DNA of 41,535 nucleotides from Micromonospora parastrephiae. Lineage in GTDB: Bacteria > Actinomycetota > Actinomycetes > Mycobacteriales > Micromonosporaceae. The notes under the pieces were generated by a model. That model did not search any database. It was not told where the DNA came from and saw only the letters and a list, made by a program, of their open reading frames with translations. Below, one piece after another: positions 1-8,239 of this stretch (position 1 is the first letter of the stretch; every line of letters starts with the position of its first letter). Position numbers and translations under genes: made by a program. The stretch is from the NCBI RefSeq assembly GCF_016802865.1, contig NZ_JAEVHM010000035.1, positions 1-41,535 of the forward strand, in the 5' to 3' direction.

Positions 1-20
1 CCCGCCACGCCGGCACGCCG

Positions 21-80
21 GTCGATCATAAGTTATTGCCCGCTCGCTCGGCGTGTCGTGGCAATAACTTCATGATCAAC
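21..80. repeat. Dispersed intergenic inverted repeat, copy 1
   Basis: Arms at 21-40 and 60-80 are complementary apart from one skipped base and one mismatch, with a 19-nt loop. Bases 49-78 are identical to 11684-11713 in copy 2. The element lies directly after the stop of the metallophosphoesterase gene (90, minus strand), so it could end that transcript, but there is no T-tract. I see no transposase or coding potential in it. Confidence 0.8.
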
Positions 81-89
81 GAGGGTGAG

Positions 90-1831
90 TTAGGGGAGGA
101 CTACGGGGGGTTCGGCTAGGTGGGGGGTCAGGGGCGTCTTGGGGGTCAGCCAGCTTGCGGTGGGGGACTGGTCGGGGTTGATCTGCCAGTCTCGGGAGAC
201 TCGGTCCACCGCGATCGGGTAGATGGTCAGCGTCCCGTCCGGGTCGATGCGCAGCCGCAGGAACGCCTTGGAGTCCTCAATGCCCTGACCAGCGAAGAGT
301 TCGTTGACGTTCACCCCGAACGAGCCCGCCACCAGCAGGTATGCCGCCACCAACAGGCTGGCGGCCAGCCCGATCACCGGGCCGTAGAGCACCGCCGCGG
401 CGACCGCCGGCAGCGGCCACGGCCAGTCGTAGAACGGCAGCGCCAACCAGACCCAGGTGCCGCCGGCAGCCAACGCCACATGTGCCACGCCGTGACCGAC
501 GCCGAGTATCCAGTGCCGCGCGTGCCGCTTCCCGCTCGCGCTGGGCGGCTTGGCGAACAGGGCCGCCGCCAGCACCGTCACGAGCACCATCAGCACCAGC
601 GGAACGGTGAACAGCCGCTGGTCGGTGCTGTCGGCCCAGTTCGCGGTCGCGCCCGCCATGGCCAGCATCAGCAGGGTGTGCAGGGTGCCGAGCAGTGTGG
701 CGAAGCCGGGGTTGCGGTACGGCAGTCGGCCGAAGATGCCCCAGCCGTAGCGGCGGGAACGTGCCGCGTCCGGGTAGCGGGCCGCCAGGTCGTATCGCTG
801 GGTGCGGCTGGCCCGCCGGGTCGGGGTGTCCTGTGGCGGCACCTCGATGCGCTCGGGCAGCTTGTGCGTGGGGTAGAGGTAGGCCCCGCCGCCGCCACAG
901 GTGATCAACTGCCGGTCCGCACCGGCGTAGCGGGCATAGTGGTGCAGGTCGCCCGAGAGCAGCAGCCGGACCTGCGCGCCCGTCGGGTCGATGATCGTCC
1001 GAATGAAGTAGTCGATCGAGTCGTACGCCGTCGGGCTGTCCGCCGCCTTCACCCAGGTCGCGCCGGCGCCGCGATGATCACCTTTGACTCGGGGCCGAGC
1101 CGGCGGGCCACCTCGTCGAAGTAGACCAGCTGCGGGTCGTCCAGGTACGAGCCGGACTGGTCGTCCACGCCGAGCAGCCACCAGCCGGCCGGCAGTTCCA
1201 CCGCGAAGTAGGACCGTGACTGCCCGGTGCCCCAGCCGGCGAAGTTGCGGTCCCGGGAGCGGACGAACAGCCGCAGGAACGCCGTCAGACCGTCGTACCA
1301 GTCGTGGTTGCCGGGCACCGCGAACAGGGTCGGCCGCGCGGGTGGCGTCACCGGAAGCGCCGCCTGGTAGGGGCCCTTGCACCGGTTCTCGTATTCCTCG
1401 TAGGCCGCCGACGGGTACACCTGGTCGCCGCCCATCACCAGGGTCTGCGCCCGGGGCAGCGGGTGCCCGTCCACGGTCAACTCCGGCTGTGCCAGCAGGT
1501 ACGCCACCGAGTAGGTGGCGTTGAAGCCGTCGCCCAAGTCGGCCACGTAGTCGAGCCACAGCCCGCCGTCCGGCCCGACCTGGCGGAAGATGCCGTCGCC
1601 GAACGCGTTCTGCAACTCCCGCTTGTCCAGGTACGCACCGAAGAGCACTGCCAACAGCGTCCGGATGCCGGTGCTGATCAACAGGAACGGCGCCAGCCAC
1701 GGCACCGGCTTGCGCGGCGTGAAGCCCAACTCCAGCGGATCGGTGCTGCGTGGCCGTCGGGCGGCCCGCTCACTGTCCGGCGCACCGTCGGGACGGTCCT
1801 GGCGCTCGGGGTGGTCGCGTTCGTCGCTCAC
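90..1831 (-). pseudogene. Membrane-anchored metallophosphoesterase, interrupted by a one-base frameshift
   Basis: Calcineurin-like phosphoesterase flanked by membrane segments. The first frame (to a stop at 1049) holds an N-terminal hydrophobic helix (WLAPFLLISTGIRTLLAVLF), GGDQVYPSAAYEEY, the metal-binding AVPGNHDWYDG and the core up to KVIIAAP. The second frame resumes at GATWVKAADS and carries the later metal motif LLSGDLHHYARY and about four C-terminal TM helices. The frames join at about 1061-1071 in a gcgccggcg context. Restoring one base gives 580 aa without a break, so a sequencing indel is as likely as true decay. GTG at 1831 is preferred because a TACGCT -10 box ends 7 nt before it; an ATG at 1861 is the alternative but has no ribosome site. 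The substrate is unknown. Confidence 0.8.
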
Positions 1832-1838
1832 CCGCCGC

Positions 1839-1844
1839 AGCGTA
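1839..1844 (-). promoter_or_regulatory. -10 box (TACGCT) for a leaderless transcript
   Basis: TANNNT hexamer on the minus strand ending 7 nt before GTG 1831, with no Shine-Dalgarno sequence between. No clear -35 box is visible. Confidence 0.45.
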
Positions 1845-1957
1845 GTACCGAGCCCGATCATCCGCTGTCCAGTAAGCGGCCAGATGGCGGCCGATGTCCG
1901 GTTGGTCGTGCCGGCCGGGGAGGGGTATCCCGTTCGGTCGGCAGGTGGGTGGTGCCG

Positions 1958-1963
1958 TACACT
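1958..1963 (+). promoter_or_regulatory. Possible -10 box (TACACT) of the tRNA-Thr gene
   Basis: TANNNT hexamer ending 11 nt before the mature tRNA 5' end, so transcription would begin a few bases upstream of the tRNA. The -35 region is weak. Confidence 0.3.
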
Positions 1964-1974
1964 TACTGATCGTT

Positions 1975-2048
1975 GCCGCCTTAGCTCAGTCGGCTAGAGC
2001 GACGCACTCGTAATGCGTAGGTCGACGGTTCGATTCCGTCAGGCGGCT
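1975..2048 (+). tRNA. tRNA-Thr (anticodon CGU)
   Basis: A full cloverleaf can be drawn: acceptor stem GCCGCCT (1975-1981) with AGGCGGC (2041-2047), a D arm, anticodon stem ACGCA/TGCGT around loop CTCGTAA (anticodon CGT, reads ACG), and T arm GACGG-TTCGATT-CCGTC. The discriminator base is T and CCA is not encoded. ACG is a frequent Thr codon at this G+C. No integrase gene or repeated 3' end is seen nearby, so there is no sign that it serves as an attachment site. Confidence 0.95.
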
Positions 2049-2055
2049 CGGCACG

Positions 2056-2082
2056 GAAGCCCAGGTCATTGGCCTGGGCTTC
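2056..2082. terminator. Intrinsic terminator after tRNA-Thr
   Basis: Perfect 10-bp stem (GAAGCCCAGG / CCTGGGCTTC) with a 7-nt loop, followed by GCCGTTTCCC. It starts 7 nt after the tRNA and also lies beyond the 3' end of the minus-strand gene at 2180, so it may work in both directions. Confidence 0.8.
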
Positions 2083-2179
2083 GCCGTTTCCCGAGGTCGA
2101 TCGCACCGCCCGTCGGTGGTGCCGGTCCGCAGATGGTCCGCACTGCGCGCCGCGGACGCTTTGTCCAACGTCAGATGAG

Positions 2180-2705
2180 CTATGCCACGAAGCGGGAACG
2201 GCGTCGGCGTCCGATCAGGTAGCCCGCGCCGCCGAGGAGCAGAAGCGCACCGCCGATGCCGGCCACGGTCGCGGTGTCGGCACCGGTCACGGCCAGCCCA
2301 CCGCCGTCGCCGCCGGGAGCGCCCAGGCTGGCGGAGGTAGTAGGGGCCGGTGCAGCGGTCGCCGTGGCGCTGGGCGTGGCAGTGGGCTGAGTCGTCGGTG
2401 TCGCTGTGGGCTGAGACGCGCAATCGAGCGCACGTGCGGCGTACAGGCCGTTGTTCAGGTAAGCCAGGTAGGCATCGACGGCCCCCTCGTCGAGCACCTT
2501 TTGCGCGGCCGCCTTCACATTGGCGCCAGCGCCCGTCAACGTCCGGACCACGTTGATCCGCAGATCCGTCGACCAGGCGTTCTGCAGGTCCGTCTTGAGG
2601 AATGCCCTCGTTCAGCCCGGGCGATTCAACGTGAGCCACCGCCGGTGCCGCCGGAATCAAAAAGGCCAGCGCCATTAGGGCGCCGGCCGGGACTTTCCAG
2701 CGCAT
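2180..2705 (-). pseudogene. LAXTG-anchored (class E sortase type) small surface protein, frameshifted
   Basis: ATG 2705 follows a strong ribosome site (GGGGAGGAAG, spacer about 6 nt). The N-terminus is a clear Sec signal peptide (MRWKVPAGALMALAFLIPAA...VAHVES). After LNEGI the frame breaks at about 2600-2612. The other frame continues as LKTDLQNAWSTDLRINVV, then KAAAQKVLDEGAVDAYLAYL, which resembles the ALF-type short repeats of actinobacterial secreted proteins. A Thr/Ala/Pro-rich wall-spanning linker follows, then LAVTG, a hydrophobic helix and an RRRRSRF tail. Removing one C from ATTCCTC restores a 174-aa protein. It should be exported and covalently anchored by a class E sortase encoded elsewhere. 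Target and function are unknown. Confidence 0.8.
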
Positions 2706-2940
2706 GTGGTCTTCCTCCCCGTTGCAGGCCAAAGCGTGGAGATATCACCGTCAGCGGACGGAAAAGCAAGAAGGGTCGAACGTCCTGAGCTGCGCAATGA
2801 GCAAGACCGCGGAATTCGTCGCGCACGTCGCCTGCGGCGTCGTCGGAGAACAGGCCGGGCCGCCAGGCGCACGGCACTGGCGACGAAAGGCATGAGGCAC
2901 TTCTTTTATCGATCCTGGTCCCGGCCGGTGGCCGGGCAGC

Positions 2941-3798
2941 CTAGGAGTGGCTGGTCGTCGAGAGTGCCGCCGCCACGCGTGACGCCTCGCGTCGACCCTG
3001 GTCTCGGGCGGCGGCCACGAGCGCGGGCACGACGGAGCTGTCCATCACGTTCGTTCCCTGCGCGCGCTTGGAGGCTGCGTCCCGCAGGAGGACCTCGACC
3101 CGGCGATCCCGGCCCAGTGCGACCCGTTGCTTCGCGATGCGCGCCCAGGGTCCGATGGCGGCGGTGCTGGGGGCGAGGGCGACCACCGGACCGGTGCCGG
3201 GCGCGAGATCGAGGTTGAGGGTCGATCGCATACCCCCGTCCATGTACGAGCGACCGTCGAAGGTCACCGGGGCGGTGGAGAGCGGCATGGCGCAGCTCGC
3301 GGCGACCGCGTCCACGAGGGAGACACCGTCGTGGCGTGTGATGACACGGCTGCTGCCCGACTCCGCGTCGACCACGACGATGCGCAGGTCGGCGTCCTTC
3401 CACGTGTGGTCCGGCAGGCGGGCTTCCGCTGTCCGGCGCTGCCGCGACGGGTCGGGGGTACGCGTGGCCAGTGCGAGGCGGCCGAGGCGGCGAGCGGCCT
3501 GCTCGGGGCTCCGGGCGAACAGTTGCGCTCGCGCGAGGCGCAGGAGGTCGAGGAAGCCCAGTGCCGCAGCGGTTTCGTGAGCCACGCCTCCGCGCTGCCG
3601 TTCGTAGAGCTGTTTAAGCGGGGTTCCGCTGGCGATCTGGGCACCCACGACGGCGCCGGAACTTGTGCCGATGATGACCGCCTCCGCGGTAACGGTCACC
3701 CCCTCGTCCGCGAGTCCGGCGAGGACGCCCACCTCCCAGGCGATGCCCGTCACTCCGCCGCCACCGAGCACCCAGACAGGCCGTGCGTCGTCCGTCAT
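2941..3798 (-). CDS. Patatin-like phospholipase / acyl hydrolase
   Basis: 285-aa protein with the patatin fold signature: oxyanion-hole glycines LGGGGVTG (residues 11-18), nucleophile elbow GTSSG (Ser46) and the catalytic Asp in MDGGM (Asp187), giving the Ser-Asp dyad. It is expected to hydrolyse acyl esters of lipids. No signal peptide is seen, so it should be cytoplasmic or membrane-peripheral. ATG 3798 has GAGGGA just upstream. It stands alone between the LAXTG gene and the methyltransferase, all on the minus strand. The physiological substrate cannot be told from the sequence. Confidence 0.9.
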   Translation of the reverse strand: MTDDARPVWVLGGGGVTGIAWEVGVLAGLADEGVTVTAEAVIIGTSSGAVVGAQIASGTPLKQLYERQRGGVAHETAAALGFLDLLRLARAQLFARSPEQAARRLGRLALATRTPDPSRQRRTAEARLPDHTWKDADLRIVVVDAESGSSRVITRHDGVSLVDAVAASCAMPLSTAPVTFDGRSYMDGGMRSTLNLDLAPGTGPVVALAPSTAAIGPWARIAKQRVALGRDRRVEVLLRDAASKRAQGTNVMDSSVVPALVAAARDQGRREASRVAAALSTTSHS

Positions 3799-3882
3799 TG
3801 GTCCCTCACTCGCGTCGAGTTACTGCTAACAGCGTTCGCAGTTTCAGGTTAACAGGGGTCATGAAGGGTTGACAACGGGTGA

Positions 3883-4527
3883 TCAGGGCTCGCGTCGTCC
3901 GAAGATGATGGCGCCGAGCCTGCTCTCGGGCGAGGTGAGAGTCGTTTCCGACTCGACCCTGAATCCGCTATCACGCAGCCAGGCCGCCATCCGGGCCGGC
4001 TGGCGGCGATGAACGTGCACCTTCATCGGGTGGCCGCCGTAGCCGTCCGTCTTGAGTGTCGTCTCGTCGCCCACGTGGAAGCCGAGCAGCAGGGGTCCAC
4101 CGGGACGTATCACCCGCCGGAAGTGCGCGAGGACCGCGCCGAGTTGGTCGTCGGGGATGTGGATGAGGGAGTACCAGGCGATGAGGCCGGCGACCGAGCC
4201 GTCGGCCAGGTCGAGATCGGTCATGGAGCCCACCTCGAACCTCAGGCCAGGGTGATCGCGGCGGGCCACGGCGATCATCCCGGGCGAGAGGTCGATTCCG
4301 AAGGCGTCGACGCCGAGCGTGTGCAGGTGGGCGGTGATGCGCCCCGTCCCGCATCCCACGTCCGCGACCGGTCCGCCACCGGTGGCGTTCACGAGTTCGG
4401 CGAACAACGCCAGCGCCGCCCGTTCGTACGGTGCCGCCGCCAGGAGGTCGCGTACCAGATGCGCGTAACTGACAGCGACCGTGTCGTAGGAGGTGCGGGT
4501 GTCTGCCAGCCAGCCGTCAACGTCCAC
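3883..4527 (-). CDS. Class I SAM-dependent methyltransferase
   Basis: 214 aa with the SAM-binding motif I VADVGCGTGRITAHL, acidic motif II FGIDLSPGMI, and the later LIAWYSLIHIP and RVIRPGGPLLLGFH segments of the Methyltransf_11/25 group. A small-molecule substrate is likely, but its identity is unknown. The start is placed at GTG 4527 because a TAGCGT -10 box lies 7 nt upstream, which suits a leaderless message; a TTG at 4557 would be upstream of that box. Downstream is the patatin gene, 84 bp away on the same strand. Confidence 0.85.
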   Translation of the reverse strand: MDVDGWLADTRTSYDTVAVSYAHLVRDLLAAAPYERAALALFAELVNATGGGPVADVGCGTGRITAHLHTLGVDAFGIDLSPGMIAVARRDHPGLRFEVGSMTDLDLADGSVAGLIAWYSLIHIPDDQLGAVLAHFRRVIRPGGPLLLGFHVGDETTLKTDGYGGHPMKVHVHRRQPARMAAWLRDSGFRVESETTLTSPESRLGAIIFGRREP

Positions 4528-4534
4528 GTCGGCA

Positions 4535-4540
4535 ACGCTA
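4535..4540 (-). promoter_or_regulatory. -10 box (TAGCGT) for the methyltransferase gene
   Basis: Minus-strand TANNNT box followed by exactly 7 nt and then GTG 4527, with no ribosome site: a leaderless arrangement. Confidence 0.45.
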
Positions 4541-4824
4541 GAGCACGGCGGGATCAACCGAAGGCTGGCAGCGTCGCCGTTGGACGCCGTACCGGAACGG
4601 GAAATTCACGACGCCTGAGCTTCGCCATCCGGCCGTCGGGACGATCCTGACGACACCCCTCCCAGCCGGGTGACTTCAGGTGCGCTGTGGTCGGTCCGCG
4701 CCGCCTTCGCACAGCATGGATGAGCGGTGGTACCGGCTGCCACGCCTTATCGTGACTCCGCGAGGGCCGCCCGGAGAGAGGGAGTCGCTGTGTCGTACTG
4801 GTACGGATCGATGAGGACGACGCC

Positions 4825-5229
4825 ATGACGTTCGCGCCGGTGATTGTCAGCCTGCCCATCGCCGACCGTTTGACCTCGTACCGCTTCTACCGTGACGGTC
4901 TCGGCCTGGACGCCGTGGGGGATCTGGCCGACGACGGCCTCCCGGAGCCGCTGCAGTTCGTGGTCAACGACGGGCTGCGACTGATGCTGATCCCGACCGG
5001 GGGCTTCGGTTGGGTGATCGGCCGGCACGAGGTCGCCGCGCGTGGGCAGAGCGAGTGCGTGCTCAGCCTCGGCGTCGCCTCACCCGCGGAGGCGGACGCG
5101 GTCATCGGCCGGGCGCGCGCCGCCGGTGCCGAGGTGGTCACCGAGCCGACGGCACAACCCTGGGGGTACGCGGGCGTCTTCGCCGACCCGGACGGTCACC
5201 TGTGGATGGTGTCGGTCGTACCGGAGTGA
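4825..5229 (+). CDS. VOC family (glyoxalase / bleomycin-resistance fold) protein
   Basis: 134 aa, the usual size of a single-chain VOC protein with two beta-alpha-beta-beta-beta units. Unit one begins VIVSLPIADRLTSYRFYRDGLGL; unit two carries VLSLGVASPAEADAVIGRAR and ends WGYAGVFADPDGHLWMVSV, which includes the typical metal-binding Glu/Asp region before the last strand. It could be a dioxygenase, a lyase or a drug-binding protein; the fold does not decide. It is transcribed alone and converges with the PPOX gene. Confidence 0.85.
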   Translation: MTFAPVIVSLPIADRLTSYRFYRDGLGLDAVGDLADDGLPEPLQFVVNDGLRLMLIPTGGFGWVIGRHEVAARGQSECVLSLGVASPAEADAVIGRARAAGAEVVTEPTAQPWGYAGVFADPDGHLWMVSVVPE

Positions 5230-5283
5230 GAGCGTCCCGGTGACGTGGAACCGGCGGGCTGGTCGGCCTGACCGGACACACGG

Positions 5284-5900
5284 TCAGACGTAGATGCTCT
5301 TCGCGTACTCCGGGCCGTAGTGCCGTTCGAGGTCTTCGAGGCTCTCCGCCGCCGCCTCGACCTCCTTGACCAGTCGGGCCCGGGTCGCAGCACGTCCGGC
5401 TGCCAGGTCTCCGGCTGCCACAACGCGGAGCGCAGAAACGCCTTCGCACAGTGGTAGAAGATCTGCTCGATCTCCACCACCACGGCGAGCACCGGCCGGT
5501 GTCCCTTGACCACCATGTCGTCGAACCAGGGCGCGTCCCGGACGAGCCGGGCTCGCCCGTTGATCCGCAGCGTGTCGGTCCGGCCCGGGATCAGGAAGAG
5601 CAGCCCGACGTGCGGGTTGTCGAGGATGTTCCGGTAGCCGTCGGCCCGCCTGTTGCCGGGACGTTCCGGCAACGCGATGGTCGTGTCGTCCAGCACCAGC
5701 GCGAACCCGGCCGGGTCGCCCTTGGGTGAGACGTCGCAGCTACCGTCCGCGCCGGCGGTCGCCACCAGGCAGAACGGCGCAGCGGCGAGCCAGTCGCGGT
5801 CCCGCTCGTGCAGGCGGCGGCGTTCCTTGTTGGCGGCCCGGGCGTTCGGCACCCCGAGCAACTCGCGTAGCTCCTCATGCGAGGTGATCTCCACCGTCAC
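5284..5900 (-). pseudogene. FMN-dependent PPOX-class flavoprotein (pyridoxamine 5'-phosphate oxidase family), C-terminal frameshift
   Basis: Split-barrel flavin-binding protein of the MSMEG_1061/DR2398 type. Visible family segments are LAAAPFCLVATAGADGSCDV, SPKGDPAGFALVLDD, NPHVGLLFLIPGRTDTLRIN and a C-terminal IFYHCAKAFLRSALWQPETW. After LRPG the reading frame slips at about 5380-5397 (GGGCCC context). The other frame continues ARLVKEVEAAAESLED and ends ERHYGPEYAKSIYV at 5284. Adding one base restores a 205-aa protein of normal family length; without it translation runs on into unrelated sequence to 5196. Such proteins often reduce flavins or cofactors, but the substrate here is unknown. Sequencing error is a serious alternative to decay. 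Confidence 0.85.
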
Positions 5901-6066
5901 GTTGATCCTCCCCCAGCCGTTGAGCCGGTGGCGGGCACCACCATTCGTCAGCCTAGTCCGCCGTGACCAGCGCGAGGTTTGTGCTCGGTTGCCGGGGGTA
6001 CGGCCTCACCCGACGCGCCCGCCGCACGAACCGTCCGCAAGGAAGCCGACCAGTGGAGGCCGGGAA

Positions 6067-6569
6067 GTGGAGAGCCGACTCAAGGTGCTGGGTCACCCAG
6101 TCCATCCGATGCTGGTCATGTTTCCGGTCGCGCTGCTGGTCACCGCGGTGTTGTTCGACGTGGTGGACACGGTCGGCGGTCCCGACTTCCTCGGCGAGGT
6201 CGCGTACTGGAACATCACGGTCGGTCTGGTCGGCGGTCTGCTCGCCGCGGCGGCCGGCTCCTTCGACCTGCTGGCGATCCCGACCGGCACCCGCGCCAAA
6301 CGGGTGGGCCTGCTGCACGCGGGAGCCAACGTCGCGGTGATCCTGCTCTTCGCGGCCGTCTGGGCGGTCCGGCTCAATGCGGACTCCCGCGCGCCGGCGG
6401 CTCGCTGATCGCGATCGAGGTCGTCGCGGTGGCGATCCTCGGCATCAGCGCCTGGCTCGGCGGCGAGCTCGTCGACCGGCTCGGTGTGGGCGTCGACCGG
6501 GATGCCGGTCTGGACGCGCCCAGTTCACTGCGGCCGACCACGGCCCCAAGTCGGATCGGAGAGGTGTGA
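6067..6569 (+). pseudogene. DUF2231 four-helix membrane protein, frameshifted
   Basis: GTG 6067 lies 7 nt after GGAGG. The protein begins MESRLKVLGHPVHPMLVMFP, the hallmark of DUF2231 (LGHPxHPxLxxFP), followed by three TM helices. The first frame stops at 6408. The last TM helix (GGSLIAIEVVAVAILGISAW) and GGELVDRLGVGVD are in another frame, which ends at 6569. The break is at about 6390-6402 in gcgccggcgg, almost the same context as the break at 1061-1071. One added base gives 167 aa, the normal family length. The stop overlaps the Hsp20 start (TGATG), which implies translational coupling and argues that the gene is intact in the living organism. Function unknown. Confidence 0.85.
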
Positions 6570-7117
6570 TGAGTGAGCAGCAGAGCGGCGGTTTCGGCCG
6601 GGGGTGGCGAGGCCGCCAGCAGGGCTGGGACCCGATGGGTGAGCTGCAGTCGTTGCGCGCCGAGTTGAGTCGCCTGGTCGGTGGCCGGGCCGCGTCGTCC
6701 GACGTCGAGTTGACCGAGACCTCCGACGGCTGGGAGGTCATCGTCCGGTTGCCCGGGGTGGCGCCGGAGGAGGTGGCGGTCGAGCTGGACGACCGGGAGC
6801 TGTGCGTGCGGGCCCGCTCCGAAGCGGAGGTCAACGCCGACCAGGGCATCCCGGGTGGCTTCGAGACCCGCGGCTTCGAGTACCGGATCGACCTGCCGTC
6901 CCGCGTCGACCCCGAGGGCATCGACGCGGTGATGGACCACGGCCTGCTCCGCGTCCGGGTGCCTCGCGCGACGCGGCCCGCGCCGCGCACCATCACCGTC
7001 GGCCGCACCGGGCCGCGCTCCGGCAACCTCTCCGGGGGTACGCCGATGCCGGCCGATCCCGCCGCGGACCGGGAGCTGCACCGCCCGGACACCGCCGACG
7101 AGATCGACCGGCCGTAG
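6569..7117 (+). CDS. Hsp20 / alpha-crystallin small heat-shock protein
   Basis: 182 aa: a short Gly/Arg/Gln-rich N-terminal arm, then an alpha-crystallin domain (about residues 47-145) from SDVELTETSDGWEVIVRLPG to FEYRIDLPSRVDPEGIDAV, ending with the characteristic DHGLLRVRVPRA. It is an ATP-independent holdase chaperone. The C-terminal extension is acidic and disordered (DRELHRPDTADEIDRP) and lacks an obvious I-X-I motif. It is coupled to the preceding DUF2231 gene and lies 7 bp before the GT9 gene, so the three probably form one operon. Confidence 0.92.
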   Translation: MSEQQSGGFGRGWRGRQQGWDPMGELQSLRAELSRLVGGRAASSDVELTETSDGWEVIVRLPGVAPEEVAVELDDRELCVRARSEAEVNADQGIPGGFETRGFEYRIDLPSRVDPEGIDAVMDHGLLRVRVPRATRPAPRTITVGRTGPRSGNLSGGTPMPADPAADRELHRPDTADEIDRP

Positions 7118-7124
7118 CGGCTGC

Positions 7125-8234
7125 GTGGCCACGCCGTCCCTGCTCGGCCCGACGGCCGAGCGCGTCCCCGACGTGCAGCGGATCGCCGTGCTGCGCGCGA
7201 ACGCGCTCGGTGACTTCGTGTTCGCGTTGCCGGCGCTCGACGCGCTGCGTGCCGCGTACCCCTCGGCGGAGCTCGTGTTGCTCGGTGCGCCGTGGCACGC
7301 GAAGCTCTGGCGCGACCGGCCCGGCCCGGTGGACCGGGTGCTGGTGGTGCCGCCCGCGCCCGGCATCCGTACACCCGAGCCGGGCGAGCCCGAGTCGTCG
7401 ATGGACGATTTCCTGGCCGCCGCCGTCGGCGAGGGCTTCGACGTGGCGGTGCAGATCCACGGTGGCGGCGCCAACTCGAATCCGCTGGTCAGTCGACTCG
7501 GCGCCCGGGTGACCGTCGGCCTGCGCGCCGACGACGCACCGCCGTTGGACCGGTGTCTCCGCTACGTCTACTACCAGCACGAGGTGATCCGCTACCTGGA
7601 GGTGGTGGGGCTGGTGGGCGCACCGGCGACCACCATCGTGCCGACGCTGGCCGTCACCGACGCCGACCGGGCCGAGGCGGCCCGGGTGCTCGGGCCGGCC
7701 GACCGACCCCGGGTGGCGCTGCATCCTGGTGCCACCGACACCCGCCGCCGCTGGCCGGCCGACCGGTTCGCCGAGGTGGCCCGTGCGCTGCACGGCGACG
7801 GGTACGAGGTGCTGGTGACCGGTACGCCCTCCGAGCAGGAGGTGGTGGACCGGGTCGTCGCGGCGGCGGGGGTGCCGGTCCGGCCGCAGGTGGGCACACT
7901 CAGCCTCGGCGGACTGGTCGGTTGCTACGCCGACTGCGCACTTGTCGTCTCCAACGACACCGGCCCGGTGCACCTGGCCGCCGCGGTGGGTACGCCCACG
8001 GTAGGCATCTTCTGGGTCGGCAACCTGATCACCACGGCGAGTCCGCTGCGCGGCCGACACCGGCCGATCAGCTCCTGGATGGTGCACTGCCCGGTCTGCG
8101 GGGTGGACTGCACCCCGGGCATCTACCCGCACCGGCCCGGCGACGGCGAGTGCCCGCACCGCGACTCGTTCGTCACCGACGTACCGGTGGTCGAGGTGTT
8201 GGAAGCCGCCCGGGAGGTGCTGGCCACGCGGTGA
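7125..8234 (+). CDS. Glycosyltransferase family 9 (ADP-heptose:heptosyltransferase-like)
   Basis: 369 aa with GT9 features: N-terminal RIAVLRANALGDFVFALPAL, the donor-site segment VALHPGATDTRRRWPADRF and CALVVSNDTGPVHLAAAVGT before the last strands. Near the C-terminus there is a Cys/His cluster, HCPVCGVDCTPG (from residue about 321) and ECPHRDSFV, which could hold a metal. GT9 enzymes usually transfer L-glycero-D-manno-heptose from ADP-heptose. The nearby hldE gene (9115-10941) supports such a donor, although this host makes no LPS, so the acceptor is unknown. The gene follows Hsp20 by 7 bp and converges with the GT2 gene (5-bp gap). Confidence 0.88.
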   Translation: MATPSLLGPTAERVPDVQRIAVLRANALGDFVFALPALDALRAAYPSAELVLLGAPWHAKLWRDRPGPVDRVLVVPPAPGIRTPEPGEPESSMDDFLAAAVGEGFDVAVQIHGGGANSNPLVSRLGARVTVGLRADDAPPLDRCLRYVYYQHEVIRYLEVVGLVGAPATTIVPTLAVTDADRAEAARVLGPADRPRVALHPGATDTRRRWPADRFAEVARALHGDGYEVLVTGTPSEQEVVDRVVAAAGVPVRPQVGTLSLGGLVGCYADCALVVSNDTGPVHLAAAVGTPTVGIFWVGNLITTASPLRGRHRPISSWMVHCPVCGVDCTPGIYPHRPGDGECPHRDSFVTDVPVVEVLEAAREVLATR

Positions 8235-8239
8235 CGCGC

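Noticed and set aside
1975..2048. tRNA-Thr as an attachment site of an integrated element
   Set aside because: No integrase, excisionase or duplicated tRNA 3' end is found in the flanking sequence.
2706..2940. Short plus-strand frames between the LAXTG and patatin genes
   Set aside because: Arg-rich translations without ribosome site or family likeness; treated as intergenic.
4528..4824. Possible small gene or RNA between the methyltransferase and VOC genes
   Set aside because: Frames here give no recognisable protein and no clear stem-loop or tRNA-like fold was found.
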